Origin: Gammaproteobacteria bacterium | Lineage (GTDB): Bacteria > Pseudomonadota > Gammaproteobacteria > DSM-16500 | DNA length: 59,943 bases | Direction of reading: 5' to 3' | Assembly (NCBI GenBank): GCA_025451335.1 | Contig: JANWKO010000104.1 | Location: 1 to 59,943 of the forward strand | Shown here: positions 1-9,822 of the stretch, one piece after another | Numbering within the stretch: the first letter of the stretch is position 1 | How the letters are laid out: every line of letters starts with the position of its first letter | The notes under the pieces: generated by a model | What the model saw: only the letters and a program-made list of their open reading frames with translations | Told to the model about the DNA's origin: nothing | Databases searched by the model: none | Translations under genes and position numbers: made by a program

Positions 1-451
1 ATAATACAATAGTTTGCCATTCCTCGGGAGTGACGGGGGTAATAGATAGGCGATTGCCTCGCTTGGCCACTTGCATGTGATTAAGAAGAGGATGCTTCTT
101 TATGTCATCAAGTGAAATAAGATGTTTGAATTTGCTCTTAAATTGCACATCAACCATATACCAACGAGGGTTTACCGGCGTGCTTTGCGTATCGTAATGA
201 TCTGATTTTTTATCCCAAGCTGTGAAATCGGGATAACCTGCTTTGACAATCTTAATTATTCCTGCGATGCCGGGAGGGTTACAATTAGAATGGTAAAAGA
301 AGGCAAGATCGCCGATTTTAATGTCAGATCGTAGCATGTTCCTGGCTTGATAGTTACGTACCCCATCCCAATGTTCGGTTTGATTGGGACGGTGTTGTAA
401 GTCATCAATACTGAAAGTATTTGGTTCAGATTTGAATAGCCAGTAAGACAT
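1..451 (-). CDS. EVE domain-containing protein (partial, C-terminus beyond window)
   Basis: The minus-strand frame runs off the left edge, leaving about 150 residues. It begins MSYWLFKSEPNTFSIDDL and continues with HWDGVRNYQARNML, GDLAFFYHSNC and NPRWYMVDV, the hallmarks of the EVE fold (THYN1-like, PUA-related). EVE domains are thought to bind modified nucleobases; the cellular role of this small bacterial version is not settled. Its ATG lies one base after the rho stop codon, so it is probably translated from the trxA-rho transcript. The family is about 150-160 residues, so only a few residues should be missing. Confidence 0.88.
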   Translation of the reverse strand, partial: MSYWLFKSEPNTFSIDDLQHRPNQTEHWDGVRNYQARNMLRSDIKIGDLAFFYHSNCNPPGIAGIIKIVKAGYPDFTAWDKKSDHYDTQSTPVNPRWYMVDVQFKSKFKHLISLDDIKKHPLLNHMQVAKRGNRLSITPVTPEEWQTIVL

Positions 452-452
452 A

Positions 453-1709
453 TTATCTTTTCATTGCATCAAAAAAGTCTTCATTTGTTTTTGTTGCTTT
501 TAAGCGATCCAAAATAAATTCGATTGCTGCAAGATCATCCATTGGTTGTAAGAGCTTACGCAGAATCCACATTTTTTGAATTTCGTCTTGGCTTGCCAGT
601 AATTCTTCACGACGAGTACCGGATTTATTAATGTTGATAGCTGGGTAAATACGGCGCTCTGCAATGCGGCGATCCAAATGGATTTCCATATTGCCGGTAC
701 CTTTGAATTCTTCGTAAATGACATCATCCATTTTTGAGCCCGTTTCAACGAGAGCTGTTGCTATAATCGTGAGACTGCCACCTTCTTCGATATTTCGCGC
801 AGCACCAAAGAAGCGTTTTGGACGTTGTAATGCATTAGCATCCACACCACCTGTTAATACTTTGCCTGATGAGGGTACAACAGTGTTGTAAGCTCGTGCT
901 AATCGAGTAATAGAATCTAGCAATATAACGACATCACGTTTGTGTTCAACGAGACGTTTCGCTTTTTCAATAACCATTTCGGCTACTTGAACGTGGCGAT
1001 TAGCGGGTTCATCAAATGTACTTGCAATAACTTCACCGCGTACGGAGCGTGTCATTTCGGTGACTTCTTCAGGACGTTCATCAATTAATAAAACCATGAG
1101 ATAGCATTCTGGATGATTTTGTGCAATGGAATGCGCAATGTTTTGCAGCATCATTGTCTTACCAGCTTTAGGCGGTGATACGATCAATCCGCGTTGGCCT
1201 TTGCCAATGGGTGATGCTAAATCAATAATACGTGCGGTGATATCTTCCGTGCTACCGTTGCCACATTCCATAACAAGCCGTTCGTTCGCAAAGAGCGGGG
1301 TGAGATTTTCAAATAATACTTTGGATTTTGCATTTTCAGGTGCATCAAAGTTAATATGATCTACCTTGAGTAAGGCGAAATAACGCTCACCTTCTTTCGG
1401 TGGGCGAATCTTTCCGGAAATGGTGTCGCCAGTACGTAAATTGAAGCGGCGAATTTGACTGGGCGAAACGTAAATATCATCCGGCCCTGCAAGATAAGAG
1501 CCTTCGGCTGAGCGTAGGAAGCCAAAGCCATCTTGTAGAATTTCTAACACGCCATCGCCGTAAATATCTTCGCCGCGTTTAGCGTGTGCTTTTAAGATAG
1601 CAAAAATGATGTCCTGTTTGCGTGAACGCGCCATGTTTTCCAAGCCATATTCTTCGGAAAGTTGGATCAGTTCAGCTGCGCTTTTTTTCTTTAATTCAGT
1701 TAGATTCAT
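453..1709 (-). CDS. rho: Transcription termination factor Rho
   Basis: Rho is the hexameric RNA-dependent ATPase helicase that ends untranslated transcripts. Visible parts are the Rho N-terminal domain, the RNA-binding cold-shock-like domain with DGFGFLR, Walker A PPKAGKT near residue 180, Walker [17 protein letters not shown] and the [15 protein letters not shown] region. Starting at the conserved MNLTELKKK gives 418 residues (E. coli has 419). A TTG codon 16 codons upstream (1757) is in frame and has a better Shine-Dalgarno (AAGGA, 7 nt away) than the ATG at 1709, so a 434-residue form is possible. The gene follows trxA, the usual gammaproteobacterial order. Confidence 0.98.
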   Translation of the reverse strand: MNLTELKKKSAAELIQLSEEYGLENMARSRKQDIIFAILKAHAKRGEDIYGDGVLEILQDGFGFLRSAEGSYLAGPDDIYVSPSQIRRFNLRTGDTISGKIRPPKEGERYFALLKVDHINFDAPENAKSKVLFENLTPLFANERLVMECGNGSTEDITARIIDLASPIGKGQRGLIVSPPKAGKTMMLQNIAHSIAQNHPECYLMVLLIDERPEEVTEMTRSVRGEVIASTFDEPANRHVQVAEMVIEKAKRLVEHKRDVVILLDSITRLARAYNTVVPSSGKVLTGGVDANALQRPKRFFGAARNIEEGGSLTIIATALVETGSKMDDVIYEEFKGTGNMEIHLDRRIAERRIYPAININKSGTRREELLASQDEIQKMWILRKLLQPMDDLAAIEFILDRLKATKTNEDFFDAMKR

Positions 1710-2082
1710 AGTGATAGTTTGCCCATTAGAAATGTTGCTAGAAGTGTCGATTTGCAAATGTTTTTCCTTATTAAATTGAATTTAGATGTTCAGATCCCTC
1801 TCTTTTCATCTAAAGTCCATTGATATTTCGCTCAGTGAAATGTCAGCAGACCCAAATCCCATAATTGCGTAAATAAAAGCATTATTTCCGCGATTAGGAA
1901 TTTGCTGCGAACTTACTTAATTTCATTTTAAAACCGAAAAACCAATTCATAAGTTTACGTTTTTTTTAAAATTTGTAAGTTATTTCGCAGCGTGGATGGA
2001 TTCGATAGGCTCTTTAAACGAGGATATCTTTACTTTATTAACATAGCATTAATTTGAACGAATATCCAGCCTTTTATAAATC
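1710..2082 (-). promoter_or_regulatory. trxA-rho intergenic leader of rho
   Basis: About 325-370 bases without a credible gene separate trxA from rho. In E. coli the corresponding rho leader mediates Rho autoregulation by premature termination (established knowledge). Here the leader is AT-rich; I see no intrinsic terminator and no clear conserved box. The regulatory role is inferred from position and length only. Confidence 0.35.
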
Positions 2083-2409
2083 CTAGATATGTTCTTCGAT
2101 AAAACTTACTAGCTCTGCTTTTGATAATAACCCTACTTGAGTAGCTTTTACTTGGCCATCCTTAAACAAAATTAATGTTGGAATGCCGCGCACGCCGAAC
2201 TTAGGCGGAGTACCAGGATTTTGATCAACATCCATCTTTGTGATCTTTATTTTATCAGAATATTTGGTGGAAATCTCTTCGAGAATAGGGGCGATTGCTT
2301 TGCAAGGGCCGCACCATTGTGCCCAAAAATCCACAAGTACGGGAATCTTGGATTCAATGACTTCATTTTCAAAGCTGCTGTCTGATATAGCAATGATATT
2401 GTTGCTCAT
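2083..2409 (-). CDS. trxA: Thioredoxin 1
   Basis: A 108-residue protein, the normal thioredoxin length, with redox motif WAQWCGPCK near residues 30-38 and the cis-proline segment VRGIPTLILFKDG. It reduces protein disulfides in the cytoplasm using electrons from thioredoxin reductase. The segment NPGTPPKFG is the standard helix before the cis-proline loop. AAAAGG precedes the ATG. It lies upstream of rho on the same strand as in E. coli. Confidence 0.97.
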   Translation of the reverse strand: MSNNIIAISDSSFENEVIESKIPVLVDFWAQWCGPCKAIAPILEEISTKYSDKIKITKMDVDQNPGTPPKFGVRGIPTLILFKDGQVKATQVGLLSKAELVSFIEEHI

Positions 2410-2432
2410 AAAGTTTGCCTTTTAATAAGTAA

Positions 2433-3764
2433 TTACAAAACATTAGGATTTGCATGATCCATTGTAACTGAAGGTTTTTCTTTTACAAAACACATTAATA
2501 TTCCGCCGAAAAGAAAAAATAATACAATTGTTCCCATACCGAATCTTTGGCTGTTGAAAACAAAAGTGGTCCAACCTAATAACCAAGGGCCTATAAATGA
2601 AGTTATTCGGCCAGAAAATGCATACAGTCCAAACATTTCGGTCGATTTTTTGATGGGAATAATGCGTGCCATTAGAGAACGACTAGCAGCTTGAACAGGA
2701 CCGACAAATAAACATAATGTTAGAGCAAAAATCCAGAAATGCGTGGCAGATTTTACAATGAGTAAAGGGATACAAAGAATTGTCAAAAAAATGAGCGAAA
2801 TTAAAATTGTGGGTTTAGAGCCAATCCAGTCGTCAACCCAAGCCAGCCCAATTGCACCAATGCCAGCACTAATATTCATCGTAATGCCAAATAAGATCAC
2901 TTCGGATAGATTCATCCCGAAGGTGCCTGCGGCATAAATTCCCCCAAAAGCAAATAGAGTATTTAAACCATCAGTGTAGATCAAATGTGCAATAAGATAG
3001 AGGAGAAGATTGGTTTGCTTGGGTAAGGATCTTAAAGTGGAATATAAATCTTTTAAACCTTTTTTTGTGGCTTGCAACAAAGGTAATCCTGTGGACGGCT
3101 TGTCTGGAACAAAAATGAATATAGGCAAAGAAAATAGACCAAACCATGCGGCAGTTAATAAAGCGCAAATGCGCACTTGTTGATCTGTAGATGTATCAAG
3201 CCAAATAGGTGTGGGCTTAATAAAAACGAACAAGACGATGCTAAGGGATACAATTCCACCTATATAGCCCATCCCCCAGGCCCAGCCTGAAATTCGCCCA
3301 ATATAATCAGGGGGTGAAATGTGAGGTAAAAAAGAATTATAAAAAATTAATCCAATTTCTAGACAGGTTGTAGCAATAACAACGCAAGTCAATGCGTATA
3401 AAACAGAAGAATGAGGATAAACAAACCATAAAAGTGCAGTAAATAATATGCATAGATAGGTAAAAATAAATAACCAACGTTTTAAGTTTCCGCTATGGTC
3501 TGCGATAGCACCAAAAATAGGACCGCTGATAGCAACAAGAATACCCGCTATTGCTGAAGCATTAGCCCATTGGTAAGTTCCGATAATTTCATTAGCGGCA
3601 ACTTGTTTCGTGAAATAAGTGGCAAAAATAAAAGTAGTAACAATGATAGAAAAAGCAGCACTTGCCCAATCATAACTTCCCCAAGCTATAATTCGCGCGA
3701 TATTCATCTTTGCTTTAGGGGAAGCTGTATTGAACCCAGAGATATGACTGCTTTGTTTTATCAT
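2433..3764 (-). CDS. MFS transporter, UMF1/Atg22-like family
   Basis: A 443-residue integral membrane protein with about twelve hydrophobic segments. The N-terminal SYDWASAAFSIIVTTFIF and the following GPIFGAIADHSGNLKRW fit the UMF1 (Atg22-like) branch of the major facilitator superfamily. The substrate cannot be read from sequence. Its ATG overlaps the stop of the upstream acyl-AMP-ligase fusion by four bases (ATGA), implying translational coupling. Many bacteria pair or fuse an MFS carrier with acyltransferase and acyl-ligase modules (the LplT/Aas lysophospholipid system), so lipid or lysolipid movement is a reasonable but unproven guess. Confidence 0.85.
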   Translation of the reverse strand: MIKQSSHISGFNTASPKAKMNIARIIAWGSYDWASAAFSIIVTTFIFATYFTKQVAANEIIGTYQWANASAIAGILVAISGPIFGAIADHSGNLKRWLFIFTYLCILFTALLWFVYPHSSVLYALTCVVIATTCLEIGLIFYNSFLPHISPPDYIGRISGWAWGMGYIGGIVSLSIVLFVFIKPTPIWLDTSTDQQVRICALLTAAWFGLFSLPIFIFVPDKPSTGLPLLQATKKGLKDLYSTLRSLPKQTNLLLYLIAHLIYTDGLNTLFAFGGIYAAGTFGMNLSEVILFGITMNISAGIGAIGLAWVDDWIGSKPTILISLIFLTILCIPLLIVKSATHFWIFALTLCLFVGPVQAASRSLMARIIPIKKSTEMFGLYAFSGRITSFIGPWLLGWTTFVFNSQRFGMGTIVLFFLFGGILMCFVKEKPSVTMDHANPNVL

Positions 3765-6577
3765 CCATTCTCTACTATTTCAGGGGTAATCAAATCCAAA
3801 GTAGGTTCACCGCAATCTTTCGCAATGATGGAACGTACATGATTTTTCAATTGTATAGTATCATGCCACTCGGTGCCCGCTGGCATTATTAATTCACCCA
3901 CATGGATTTTAATTTTCCCAGGTTTTAAAAGAAATTCGCCGCCTCGTAAAATAGATCTTGTGCCTTCTATTGCTATTGGACAAATTGCGGTATGGGTTTC
4001 AGTGGCTAATTTAAAAGCTCCCAGTTTAAAAGGGCGCAAACCCACACCATACCCGAATGTGCCTTCTGGAAAGATTGCAATGGAATGTCCTTCACGTAAA
4101 ACTTGTTCCATCACTTTAGCATCTTCTAAGCCTTTCGAAGCATCAGTACGGTTTACTGGAATATACCGTAGTTTTTTCACAAAAAATCTTAAAATGGGTG
4201 TTTTAATCAATTCCTCTTTGCCAATTATTCGTGTGCCAGCTGGGAGCAAGCTCATCAGTAACATCCCATCTATGTAACTTGCATGATTTGCAACAAAGAT
4301 AACAGGATGTTGTTTTTTTAAGTTTGATTTTTCGTAGATTTCTATCGGACAGAAAACTAGAAAAAACAAACTTCGAGCCCAAATTTTACAAAGTTGAGCG
4401 GCTGCACGGTAAGGTAAAATCCATAAAATTAAATAAATAGGCATTAATGTTAAGCTGATGATCATTGCCGCATACAGCGAATAAAAGAATTTACCGAGAT
4501 TGGCGAGTTGTTGACGCATTTTAATAAAACCAAAATTGAGGCTGATTTTTGTTAATTGCAGCCAAAATGGAGTATGGTGTGTTTTTAATTTCCCCGAGAG
4601 ATAGGAGGCTTTGCATGCGGCGCGTTGCAGTTTTCCACTTGATGTTTTCGGAATGGTATGGGGAGGAACTAAAATCACTTTATCTGGGGCGACATCTAAG
4701 GCTGAAACAATTTTATCAGTAATTTCTTGTATTATTTTTTCAGGATTAACCGGTTTTTTTTCTCGTGTTTCAGCGATGATAAATAATTTTTCTGTACCTC
4801 GTTGTGGATCGGTTGTTCCAAATGCTATGACACAACCTGTGCGTACTCCTTCAGCTTGAGCACTCAGATCTTCGACTTCTGACGGATATAAGTTGCGACC
4901 TGCTTTGATGATGACATCTTTTTTTCTTCCAGTTATAAAAATTTCTTCATCCGCTAGATAGGCAAGATCGCCAGTGTCCCACCATCCGTCATGATAAATA
5001 GCCATCGTGGCTTTTGGATTTCCATAATAACCTTGCATACTAGAAGGTCCTTTAAATTGTATTTGTCCTATATGACGTTCAGGCAGTACTTGATTGTTTT
5101 CGTCTACTATTCGTACCTCATGATGAGGAATCGGTTTTCCAGAAGAAACTAATTCTATGCTATTTTGTTCAGTCTTATTTTCGGTAGGAATGGCCTTTCT
5201 TTGTTCCTCAAATGCTTTTCGGTCAATTCTTTCAATACGTGGCAAGCGATTGAGTGGAGACGTTGCCACACACACAGTCGATTCTGCTAAACCATAAACA
5301 GGAAAATGAGTTTCAGGTTTGAATCCATAAGGAGCAAATTTCTCAGTAAAACGTCGTAATGTATTTGGCTGAATGGGTTCGGCCCCGTTGGGCGCTAAAC
5401 GCCATGAACTTAAATCTAAACCTTTAATTCGATCAGGGTCGATTTTATTGACGCATAATTCATAAGAAAAATTAGGGCCACCCGAAATGGTGCCGCGATG
5501 ATGATGAATTGCCCATAACCAGCGCTCTGGCCGATTTAAAAAAGTCAGTGGTGACATCAAAACTAATGGAATGCCGTAAAATAAACTTCCCAGCCACATA
5601 CCAATTAATCCTAAATCATGATAGAGCGGAGCCCAGCTGACAGCAACATCATTTGGAGTTACTTGAATGGCTTCGCCATATGCGCGTATGTTAGCAAGTA
5701 AATTTTGGTGGGTTAACAATACTCCTTTTGGTGCGCTGGTGCTTCCCGACGTATATTGGATTAATGCAAAGTCATCCGGTTTAGGACTTGGAATGGGTGC
5801 TTTTTCTTCGTTTTTGATTAGTGAGCTAACTGTTGTGACTTCTTTTAAACTGGGGATGAATGCGCGGAGTAATTTGCTTAATTGCTCTGCTTCATGGAAT
5901 GTGACTAAAAGTCTGGCTTCTGCATTTTGTAAAATTTTTGCTTCTTGTTTTGCATAGGATTCTATTTGCTGTGGACGAAAAGGAGGGTAGATGGGTACGG
6001 GAATGCAATTTGCTAGTAAAATACCAAAAAAAGTATAAAAAAATCCGAGATTGGTAGGTTGCATGATTGCAACAGTATCACCGGGTTGTATTCCACGTTT
6101 TTGTATGGCTTGAGCGACACGCAATGAATTTTCAAATAATGTTCCATAATTAATAACTTCTTCTTTTCCTTTTTCATCTTGAAAATAAATATGCGGACGT
6201 TCGGGGTCACCTTTTGCATAAAGCAATAAAACATCAATCAGAGTTTTAGCTTGTTCAGGGTTAATATGAGATTTGTCTAATTTGTGTTGGTGAATTTCCT
6301 GTTGCTGGGTTATATGCGTCGGTGAAGTTGAATAAATAGCATCAACTAAATCACGGATTGTATTGGCTTCAGCAATCAAATTGTCTGGTAATTGAATATT
6401 GAAATTTTTTTCAATGCGGTGCAAGAGTTCTGCGCGACCAAAGCTATCGATTCCTAGATGTTGCTGTAATGCGGTATCAAGATTTATTGTGCGTTGGCTG
6501 TATTCATTACCTGTTTCAGTGAGCAATTGCTGAATAATGGAAACTAATTGATTTTCGATATCTGTTTTATTTTTCAT
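3761..6577 (-). CDS. Acyl carrier / fatty acyl-AMP ligase / PlsC-type acyltransferase fusion
   Basis: About 938 residues in three modules. (1) N-terminal acyl-carrier-like domain with LGIDSFGRAEL, Ser about 45 being the candidate phosphopantetheine site. (2) AMP-dependent ligase with YTSGSTSAPKG about 275-285, HDLGLIGMW, YGLAEST and the C-terminal lysine segment KTSSGKLQR; the layout is FAAL-like. (3) Two hydrophobic segments, then a PlsC acyltransferase with HASYID (HX4D) about 765-770 and FPEGT about 837. Together these suggest activation of a fatty acid, loading on the in-cis carrier and transfer to a glycerolipid or lysolipid. The start MKNKTDIE (6577) is preferred: AAGGA lies upstream, and the longer frame (to 6640) begins inside a hairpin repeat. 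Confidence 0.9.
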   Translation of the reverse strand: MKNKTDIENQLVSIIQQLLTETGNEYSQRTINLDTALQQHLGIDSFGRAELLHRIEKNFNIQLPDNLIAEANTIRDLVDAIYSTSPTHITQQQEIHQHKLDKSHINPEQAKTLIDVLLLYAKGDPERPHIYFQDEKGKEEVINYGTLFENSLRVAQAIQKRGIQPGDTVAIMQPTNLGFFYTFFGILLANCIPVPIYPPFRPQQIESYAKQEAKILQNAEARLLVTFHEAEQLSKLLRAFIPSLKEVTTVSSLIKNEEKAPIPSPKPDDFALIQYTSGSTSAPKGVLLTHQNLLANIRAYGEAIQVTPNDVAVSWAPLYHDLGLIGMWLGSLFYGIPLVLMSPLTFLNRPERWLWAIHHHRGTISGGPNFSYELCVNKIDPDRIKGLDLSSWRLAPNGAEPIQPNTLRRFTEKFAPYGFKPETHFPVYGLAESTVCVATSPLNRLPRIERIDRKAFEEQRKAIPTENKTEQNSIELVSSGKPIPHHEVRIVDENNQVLPERHIGQIQFKGPSSMQGYYGNPKATMAIYHDGWWDTGDLAYLADEEIFITGRKKDVIIKAGRNLYPSEVEDLSAQAEGVRTGCVIAFGTTDPQRGTEKLFIIAETREKKPVNPEKIIQEITDKIVSALDVAPDKVILVPPHTIPKTSSGKLQRAACKASYLSGKLKTHHTPFWLQLTKISLNFGFIKMRQQLANLGKFFYSLYAAMIISLTLMPIYLILWILPYRAAAQLCKIWARSLFFLVFCPIEIYEKSNLKKQHPVIFVANHASYIDGMLLMSLLPAGTRIIGKEELIKTPILRFFVKKLRYIPVNRTDASKGLEDAKVMEQVLREGHSIAIFPEGTFGYGVGLRPFKLGAFKLATETHTAICPIAIEGTRSILRGGEFLLKPGKIKIHVGELIMPAGTEWHDTIQLKNHVRSIIAKDCGEPTLDLITPEIVENG

Positions 6578-6604
6578 GTGTACTCTGATCCTTAAGTAAT
6601 GAGG

Positions 6605-6639
6605 TGAATGGGGTCCAGGTATAGCTTTGACCCCATTCA
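6605..6639. repeat. REP-like palindrome between ubiH and the acyl-ligase gene
   Basis: TGAATGGGGTC (6605-6615) is perfectly complementary to GACCCCATTCA (6629-6639) across a 13-base spacer that can itself partly pair. There is no T-run on either side, so it is not a classical terminator. GGGGTC/GACCCC hairpins of this kind resemble REP elements mobilised by Y1 (RAYT) transposases; that assignment is from memory of such elements. Confidence 0.6.
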
Positions 6640-6646
6640 TTATTCC

Positions 6647-7786
6647 CTACAACAAATTATCAACAGATCCCTTCGTTTTTAACATGAATTTCTTTTTTAA
6701 AGGGTGGCACAAATCAAAACCTATCATTCCGACTTGACGCGCAACTTTCAGCATAAAAAAATCTTTTGAAAATAACCAAGTTAAATGATGGGAAAGGTTC
6801 ATGCTGATTTTTTCTTGGTTTGTTGTAAATTCATTCAATGAAATGTCGTTTATCGAATGTTGTCTTAGATAGTTGACCAGTTCAGCAACTTCATACAATG
6901 CTAAATTTAAGCCTTGTGCAGCGATGGGATGAAGAGTATGTGCTGCGTTTCCTATTAAAATGACGCGATGTTGTATTTTTTGTTTCGCTTTTATCATTTG
7001 TAATGGAAAATTAAAACGAGGTCCGATTTTAATTAATTTTCCTAAGCGATAACCAAATTCTTTCTGCAATCTATTTAAAAAATCATGGTCATTGTGTTGC
7101 AATAATTGTGTAATAGTTTCATTGTTTGCTGTCCAAATTGTTGCAGCAGTATTTTTTAGCAAAGGCAGCATTGCAATAGCGCCATTATTTAAAAATCGTT
7201 CATAGGCGACATGATGATGTGATCGTTGTAGTTCGGTCATTGTCACAATGGCGCTTTGTTGGTAGTCGATTTTTTCTGTTGGTATAGCTAATAATTCACG
7301 CACGGTAGAGTGGGTGCCATCTGCGCCAATAACAATTTTCCCAGTTAATTCTTGTTTTCCATTTGGAGTTTCCACAGTAACAAAGGTCTGATCCGCATCT
7401 TGAGTGAGATGAGTCAGTTTTGCAGGTCTTAACAGTGTTACAAGATTTAGATTTGAATATAAAGCTTCATTGATATGTTTTGCAGGAACAACGTGACCGA
7501 GAAAAGGTAAGCCAATTTCAGAAGCTAAAAGGCGTGTCTTACCAAAATGTCCTTGGTGAGAAACATGGACTTCTTGAATGGGGGTGGCATGTGGATTGAT
7601 AGTTTCCCAAATGCTGAGATTGGAAAATAAAGAATAGCTGGAATAGTTTAAGGCAATTAAACGCTTATCTTCTATAGCCTGAGGTGGTGTTGCATCTATT
7701 AAGGCCACTTTAAATTGAGATTGTAGTGCGGCAGCAATGGATGCGCCGACCATGCCCCCGCCGATAATAATGATGTCGAATTGCAT
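6647..7786 (-). CDS. ubiH: FAD-dependent ubiquinone hydroxylase, UbiH-like
   Basis: A 379-residue class A flavoprotein monooxygenase. The N-terminal dinucleotide fold is IIGGGMVGAS (residues about 6-15); the second FAD motif is VIGADGTHS and the third is GNAAHTLHPIAAQGLNLAL. The family hydroxylates the ubiquinone ring precursor at the inner membrane. The order ygfB-pepP-ubiH matches E. coli, which favours UbiH over the paralogues UbiI, UbiF or UbiM. No ubiI partner follows; the acyl-ligase fusion takes its place. Confidence 0.88.
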   Translation of the reverse strand: MQFDIIIIGGGMVGASIAAALQSQFKVALIDATPPQAIEDKRLIALNYSSYSLFSNLSIWETINPHATPIQEVHVSHQGHFGKTRLLASEIGLPFLGHVVPAKHINEALYSNLNLVTLLRPAKLTHLTQDADQTFVTVETPNGKQELTGKIVIGADGTHSTVRELLAIPTEKIDYQQSAIVTMTELQRSHHHVAYERFLNNGAIAMLPLLKNTAATIWTANNETITQLLQHNDHDFLNRLQKEFGYRLGKLIKIGPRFNFPLQMIKAKQKIQHRVILIGNAAHTLHPIAAQGLNLALYEVAELVNYLRQHSINDISLNEFTTNQEKISMNLSHHLTWLFSKDFFMLKVARQVGMIGFDLCHPLKKKFMLKTKGSVDNLL

Positions 7787-7870
7787 AGGCTCTGCTTAAA
7801 TATTTTTAGGATTATAGTACTAAATTTTCTAGAATTCAGCAGTAGGATTTTAATGGGGGTGTGAGTATTT

Positions 7871-9175
7871 TTACATCAATGCTTCAATATCATCAATTTC
7901 TTTTGGCAGCATTTCTGTCAATATTTCATGTCCCTTAGTGGTCACTAAGATATCATCTTCGATTCTGACACCAATATTGTGCCAGCGTTTAGGCACGCCT
8001 GGTAGATCAGAAGATATATAAATACCGGGTTCCACAGTTAGTACCATGCCAGGTTGAAAAGTTCGCCATTTGTGGTTGACTTTATAACGGCCTACGTCGT
8101 GAACATCGAGTCCTAGCCAGTGCCCAGATTTATGCATATAAAATTTAAAATAAGCTTTATTTTCGATTAAGTTGCGCAAGTTTCCTTTCAATAAGCCAAG
8201 ATCAAGTAAGCCTTGAGTAATGATTTTCACCATGATTTCTTGAACAACTGGCCAAGGAGCGCCTGGTCGAATTTTTTTGATTCCTGCTTTTTGTGCCTTT
8301 AAAACGATATCGTATATGGCGCGCTGTTCTGGAGAAAACTTTCCATTTGCGGGGAACGTGCGGGTGATATCAGACGCATAATTTTGATATTCACAGCCAG
8401 CATCAATTAACACCACTTCGCCATTGCGAATGATTTGATTATTATTAACGTAGTGCAAAATGCAACTGTTGCCGCCGCTGCCTACAATGGAGGTATAAGC
8501 GGGAAAACGTGCGCCTTGAGTTTGAAATTCGTATTGCAATTCTGCATCTAATTGGAATTCATTTATGCCGGGTTTGCAGGCTTGCATGGCGCGAATATGT
8601 GCATCAACAGAAATATTGGCTGCCCTGCGCATAATTGCAATTTCGGCAGGACTTTTAATCAGTCTCATTTCATGCACGGTTTCGGTGATATCAATAAAAC
8701 TTATAGGAGAATGCAAACCAGCACGAATTTTGCCACGAATTTTATTGATTGCATCTAATAAAATTTTATCAAAAGCGCCATTTAAACCAAGGGTGTAATG
8801 AATTTCATTTCGTCCTTCTAATAATTCTGGCAAACGTTTTTCTAATTCAGTCATGGGATAGGAAAGATTTGCGCCAAACTCTTTTCTCGCACCCTCTTGG
8901 CCTGCACGAACTCCTTCCCAAATTTCTTCGTCACGATTTTTGGGGCGATTAAATAAAATAAATTCGCCATTTTTATGTTTTGGGATTAAAACAGCCACAG
9001 CTTCGGGTTCTTCAAAGCCTGTTAAATAATAAAAATCACTGTTTTGACGAAAAGGATAATTATAATCACCATTACGACATGCTAAGGAGGCTGAAGGTAA
9101 GATAGCAACACCATGAGATCCGATTTTTTGCATAAGTTGCTTACGGCGTTTGGTGTATTCAGCTTTATTTATCAT
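7871..9175 (-). CDS. pepP: Xaa-Pro aminopeptidase P
   Basis: A 434-residue pita-bread metallopeptidase that removes an N-terminal residue preceding proline. The N-terminal aminopeptidase-P domain carries FRQNSDFYYLTGF. The catalytic domain supplies the dinuclear metal ligands in LIDAGCEYQNYASDITRTFP (two Asp), GHWLGLDVHD (His), TVEPGIY (Glu) and RIEDDIL (Glu). Length matches E. coli PepP (441). GGGAG lies before the ATG. It sits between ygfB and ubiH as in enterobacteria. Confidence 0.96.
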   Translation of the reverse strand: MINKAEYTKRRKQLMQKIGSHGVAILPSASLACRNGDYNYPFRQNSDFYYLTGFEEPEAVAVLIPKHKNGEFILFNRPKNRDEEIWEGVRAGQEGARKEFGANLSYPMTELEKRLPELLEGRNEIHYTLGLNGAFDKILLDAINKIRGKIRAGLHSPISFIDITETVHEMRLIKSPAEIAIMRRAANISVDAHIRAMQACKPGINEFQLDAELQYEFQTQGARFPAYTSIVGSGGNSCILHYVNNNQIIRNGEVVLIDAGCEYQNYASDITRTFPANGKFSPEQRAIYDIVLKAQKAGIKKIRPGAPWPVVQEIMVKIITQGLLDLGLLKGNLRNLIENKAYFKFYMHKSGHWLGLDVHDVGRYKVNHKWRTFQPGMVLTVEPGIYISSDLPGVPKRWHNIGVRIEDDILVTTKGHEILTEMLPKEIDDIEALM

Positions 9176-9261
9176 GTAATCTCCCTATATTGCATAATTT
9201 GCGACGTTTAAATATCTCGTAACCTGATCGCTAGAAATAACAAATTCAGTGAAACGATCTA

Positions 9262-9822
9262 CTAGTGAAGCGAAGAGCTTTCGCTTCTTGTTGTTCTGTT
9301 GGATCTTAGATCATGAAAAATCATTAATACAGCCAATCTAACATATTCGACTAATTCAAAATAAGCTGTTTCATCTTCATCATCATCGACAATGTCACCA
9401 TAATTAACTTGCGAGATTTCAATTATATCATTAATAGCTTCGGTAATTTCACTTGGCGAGCGATTCACAAGGGGGATTTTGACTTGCTCTAATCCGGTTA
9501 AAAATCCCTGACACCACAATCCTAGGGCCTCGGCTCGTGGGTTAATATCAATTTCTTCATCAGGTAATAATAAACTAAATTCAAAAGAAAATTCATTCAT
9601 TTGTTGATAACTGACGTCCTGTAAATTCTGAAAGACATCGATGGATTTAGATTTTTTACCTTCAAATACGAGTCTTTTCCAACTGTCAGCATTTTGCTCT
9701 GATGTACCGCAGATTACCCCGCAAATTAAACCGTGAATTTGAGAAGCATGATGGCCTAGCTTGTTTTTTTTAAGCGCATCAGTGATGTCTTCATAAGAAG
9801 GCAAAGATGGGATTTCGCTCAT
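9262..9822 (-). CDS. ygfB: YgfB/YecA (UPF0149) family protein
   Basis: A 186-residue acidic all-helical protein. The pattern HASQIHGLICGVICG, WCQGFLTGL and the conserved C-terminal EYVRLAVLMIFHDL defines the UPF0149 family. YgfB-type proteins lack the zinc-binding SEC-C tail seen in YecA, and none is seen here. Molecular function is poorly defined. It is the first gene of the ygfB-pepP-ubiH group and is divergent from fliM. AAGGTG precedes the ATG. Confidence 0.9.
   Translation of the reverse strand: MSEIPSLPSYEDITDALKKNKLGHHASQIHGLICGVICGTSEQNADSWKRLVFEGKKSKSIDVFQNLQDVSYQQMNEFSFEFSLLLPDEEIDINPRAEALGLWCQGFLTGLEQVKIPLVNRSPSEITEAINDIIEISQVNYGDIVDDDEDETAYFELVEYVRLAVLMIFHDLRSNRTTRSESSSLH

Noticed and set aside
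3873-4277. 134-codon open frame antisense to the PlsC part of the acyl-ligase fusion
   Set aside because: Lies entirely opposite a well-conserved enzyme domain, has no recognisable motif and no Shine-Dalgarno; a coding shadow.
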